A DNA stretch of 64,000 bases from Psychromonas sp. MME1. GTDB taxonomy: Bacteria > Pseudomonadota > Gammaproteobacteria > Enterobacterales > Psychromonadaceae. This document shows positions 61,789 through 64,000 of the stretch, one piece after another. The position numbers and the translations under genes were made by a program. The stretch spans positions 310,001-374,000 of the forward strand of contig NZ_CP160906.1 in the NCBI RefSeq assembly GCF_041080865.1, in the 5' to 3' direction. The stretch's first letter is position 1. The number at the start of each line of letters is the position of its first letter. The notes beneath the pieces are model-generated. The model was not told the origin of the DNA. It saw only the letters and a list, made by a program, of their open reading frames with translations, and did no database searches.

Positions 61789-63688
61789 GCGAGGATGCCA
61801 TCACATTAAAGCCACCTGTTTGGATATTAACGTTAATTGACACAGGCGTTTCAATATGAGTACCTACTTCAGAGCCTATATTAATATTGGTATACGCAAT
61901 ATTAATATGGTGTGGTAATGCAATAATTTCGCCCATTACGGTAACAGTCGTTAATTTGGTGCGTTTATAGGTGTCTTGACCATAAAAACTTAAACGGTTT
62001 TTGGTCCATTCAATCGCAATCGCTTCAACGTTAAAACCGGTATTAATCACACATTCACGGGTTTGGTAATCAATAGTACCAACCGCATTACCGTTGTAAG
62101 TTAGATTGCCGCTACCATCATCAATAATATGAACTTGAATAAATTCATCTTGAAAATTTTCTCGTCCATCGGTAACAAGATAGCCTGCTGGTGAAACGGG
62201 GTAATTTATCTCAACAGAGTTAGGGCTAATGTCTGTGCTGCCATCTAATGTAAAAGTTAATTTATTGTTTGATGGATTCAACGGCAAGTTATAGCTGTTA
62301 TTATTCGCCTTATTTGTCCAATCAAATTGATAAGCGGTTCCAACCGGTGGCAAGGCATTGGGTATTAATGAAACTTTTCTCCCTCGAACGACGCCCGCTG
62401 CATCGCCGCTAATAATGTTATTGCTCACGGTTGCCATTTTATCATCCCACGTAATTGTTAACGTGTCGGCTTGCGGATAGCTTGGCAGATTAACGTTAAA
62501 TCCTGCATCAGCGGCAATATCAGTGATTAGTCTTGTTGTAATACTGGTATTGGCCCACTGGTATAAGATAGGGCTATCTACATCAGGCAATGCGCCAAGT
62601 GTGATTGCAATATTACCGAATTCATCGAGCTGTCCAGTCCCATAGCTTTCGTCAAAACCTTCCAAGACTCCGTCCCCGCGGTCGCGTAATTCATACCATT
62701 TCCCCTGTACCATGTATGATACTATTACAGTACCTAGGGATGGTGTAGGAACAAGAGTTTGCGTGTAAACATAGCCTTGATTCTCTTTGGTAACTTGTAA
62801 TAGCTGCGATTCGAGAGAAACAGGTGCTAAAACGCTGCGCGTCCCTGCCGAATTGCTTTTAATGGTGATCTCCATCGTATCAACAATGGGTTTGTTTACA
62901 TGCGCGGTTTCAATTAACGCGCTCGGTACAAGTTGATTATAAACACTCGGCACCGTGACTTCGTTAGCTGCAAATTGGGCATCTTCGCGTAGCGGTTTTA
63001 CGCTGTAGTATTTTGCTGCATCGGCAACCATCGTTTCATAACACGCGCTATTACTGCTAATGGGATCATACGGACTGGGTTCAACACCTTTGAATGTATA
63101 ACGTAGCGGTTCGGATATTTCACAAGTCACAACGCGGCGGGTGAAATCTGGCACACCGGGATAGGAAAAGCTTTGAAGCGCTGATTGCACATTCACTATT
63201 TTAACGAATTGTTCATTACCTGTTTGTTTGTCGGTTGCCACTAACACTTCACCGCTAACAGGTAATTTGATGCCGATGCGCTGAATGAGACGGATAGAGC
63301 GAGAGCCTTTTAATTGATCGTACATCAATTCCCCTTGCCATTTTACGCCGCGCGCAAGATAGCTTTCGATAACGTTGCGGGACTCGTCACGCATAACGTA
63401 AGGTGAATTTTGGCTCATTAACGTGATAGAAACATTGGGATCGTCTGGTTGCTTTAATACGCCAACAGTCGCACCAAAATAAGTCTCAGCCAAGGCACTT
63501 TTAACCGCAGCATGAACGCTACGAATATTGACTACGCCGTAGGCTCTATCGAGGTCGGATACATCAGGAAAGATACTATTATGCTCGCCTGAAATTATCT
63601 CATTGCCCGTCATTTCACCGCCGCCATCACTTTCATCGGTCATGACTTTGGAGGCAAATAGTTTTATATCTGATTTGTATATTGGCAT
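61709..63688 (-). CDS. Phage tail protein, N-terminal part
   Basis: A 659-residue reading of unknown exact role in the tail or baseplate. It begins MPIYKSDIKLFASKVMTDES and is rich in beta strands. The motif LTYNGNAVGTIDYQTRECVI occurs late, and the final IGNTLYAG would run into TQAGTINLVSGECEL of the next reading with a one-base correction. The joined protein would be about 1050 residues. A natural programmed frameshift is the other explanation. Confidence 0.78.
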   Translation of the reverse strand: MPIYKSDIKLFASKVMTDESDGGGEMTGNEIISGEHNSIFPDVSDLDRAYGVVNIRSVHAAVKSALAETYFGATVGVLKQPDDPNVSITLMSQNSPYVMRDESRNVIESYLARGVKWQGELMYDQLKGSRSIRLIQRIGIKLPVSGEVLVATDKQTGNEQFVKIVNVQSALQSFSYPGVPDFTRRVVTCEISEPLRYTFKGVEPSPYDPISSNSACYETMVADAAKYYSVKPLREDAQFAANEVTVPSVYNQLVPSALIETAHVNKPIVDTMEITIKSNSAGTRSVLAPVSLESQLLQVTKENQGYVYTQTLVPTPSLGTVIVSYMVQGKWYELRDRGDGVLEGFDESYGTGQLDEFGNIAITLGALPDVDSPILYQWANTSITTRLITDIAADAGFNVNLPSYPQADTLTITWDDKMATVSNNIISGDAAGVVRGRKVSLIPNALPPVGTAYQFDWTNKANNNSYNLPLNPSNNKLTFTLDGSTDISPNSVEINYPVSPAGYLVTDGRENFQDEFIQVHIIDDGSGNLTYNGNAVGTIDYQTRECVINTGFNVEAIAIEWTKNRLSFYGQDTYKRTKLTTVTVMGEIIALPHHINIAYTNINIGSEVGTHIETPVSINVNIQTGGFNVMASSLEFILAGLTYTTIGNTLYAGNSSRNN

Positions 63689-64000
63689 TTAATCTAGAAC
63701 CTCAATTAGTTTAATAAGTGGGAGCAGGTAGATATCGTCGTCAGTAGGTTCGTCGGTGTGTTCAACTAAAGGGGTAGCAACAAAATGCTCTGCATCTGCA
63801 TAATCCCAACGCACGTTGTAAATCGTGCCGTGATAGCTGAGTTGCATCATTGTTGGGGTAAGGCGCAATGCACTGAGTAGCTTTATTTTTGAATATGGGG
63901 CCCAGGCGTTGCCACTGGTCAAAACAATCGGGCGTCCATCTTTCATACGCCCACGGTTTAGCACCAGTCGGCCCGTAATAGAGGGCTTGCCTTCTTGTTT
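63689..64000 (-). CDS. Phage protein, 5' end beyond the window (partial)
   Basis: At least 103 residues, with the frame open to base 64000, so the start is probably off the window. An internal GTG at 63964 would give 91 residues, but TGRLVLNRGRMKDGRP reads as one continuous protein through that point. The sequence (RPIVLTSGNAWAPYSKIK, then TIYNVRWDYADAEHF) suggests a small structural protein. Next to the large tail protein, one base apart. Confidence 0.7.
   Translation of the reverse strand, partial: KQEGKPSITGRLVLNRGRMKDGRPIVLTSGNAWAPYSKIKLLSALRLTPTMMQLSYHGTIYNVRWDYADAEHFVATPLVEHTDEPTDDDIYLLPLIKLIEVLD

Overview
This window looks like chromosome from a marine, cold-adapted gammaproteobacterium of the Alteromonadales. 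Psychromonas or a close relative is my best guess, from the 16S sequence and protein resemblance recalled from memory, not from a search. The DNA is AT-rich. Most core genes sit in gene orders familiar from E. coli: fnr-uspE, rapA-rluA, comM divergent from ilvG, and pepA-holC-valS divergent from lptFG. From about 53.4 kb the window enters a prophage.

Layout. 1-7.6 kb: bepA (partial), a TusA-like protein, perM, bcp, uspE, fnr with an FNR box just upstream, and a large PilZ protein. 7.6-15.4 kb: the cbb3 oxidase locus on the minus strand, ccoNOQP, then a strong terminator, then assembly genes ccoH, ccoI (frameshifted), ccoS and a TauE/SafE-like membrane protein. 15.4-17.9 kb: a bufferin-type RiPP operon (BufA precursor, DUF692/MNIO enzyme BufB with a frameshift, BufC, DoxX), probably for copper handling. 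18.3-27.8 kb: a PAS-PAS-GGDEF-EAL protein, pntAB, rluA and rapA. 27.9-34.2 kb: a complete rRNA operon (tandem promoters, 16S, tRNA-Glu, 23S, 5S, terminators), then a divergent 5S-like fragment. 34.3-34.8 kb: a 162-bp MITE-like repeat and tRNA-Arg(CCT). 34.8-40.4 kb: ilvG-ilvM-ilvD and divergent comM. 40.4-45.7 kb: two tandem solute-binding-like paralogues, valS (frameshifted) and holC. 45.7-53.2 kb: pepA, lptF, lptG, a three-gene GT2/LAB_N/GT39 glycosylation cluster and an RDD protein. 53.4-64 kb: tRNA-Leu(CAA), an integrase, a phage protein of unknown function and, on the opposite strand, a tail/baseplate module that runs off the window.

How the genes fit together. FNR, the high-affinity cbb3 oxidase with its copper-insertion machinery, the neighbouring bufferin operon and the transhydrogenase suit a facultative anaerobe tuned for low oxygen. 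The copper-dependent oxidase sits beside a copper-buffering peptide system. LptF, LptG and the GT2/LAB_N/GT39 cluster serve the outer-membrane lipid.

A cross-cutting observation: three normally intact genes (ccoI, bufB and the essential valS) and a phage tail protein are each broken by a small indel, mostly at short homopolymers. The tRNA-Leu also lacks one T-loop base. Base-level errors in this sequence are the most economical explanation, and all these calls should be read that way.
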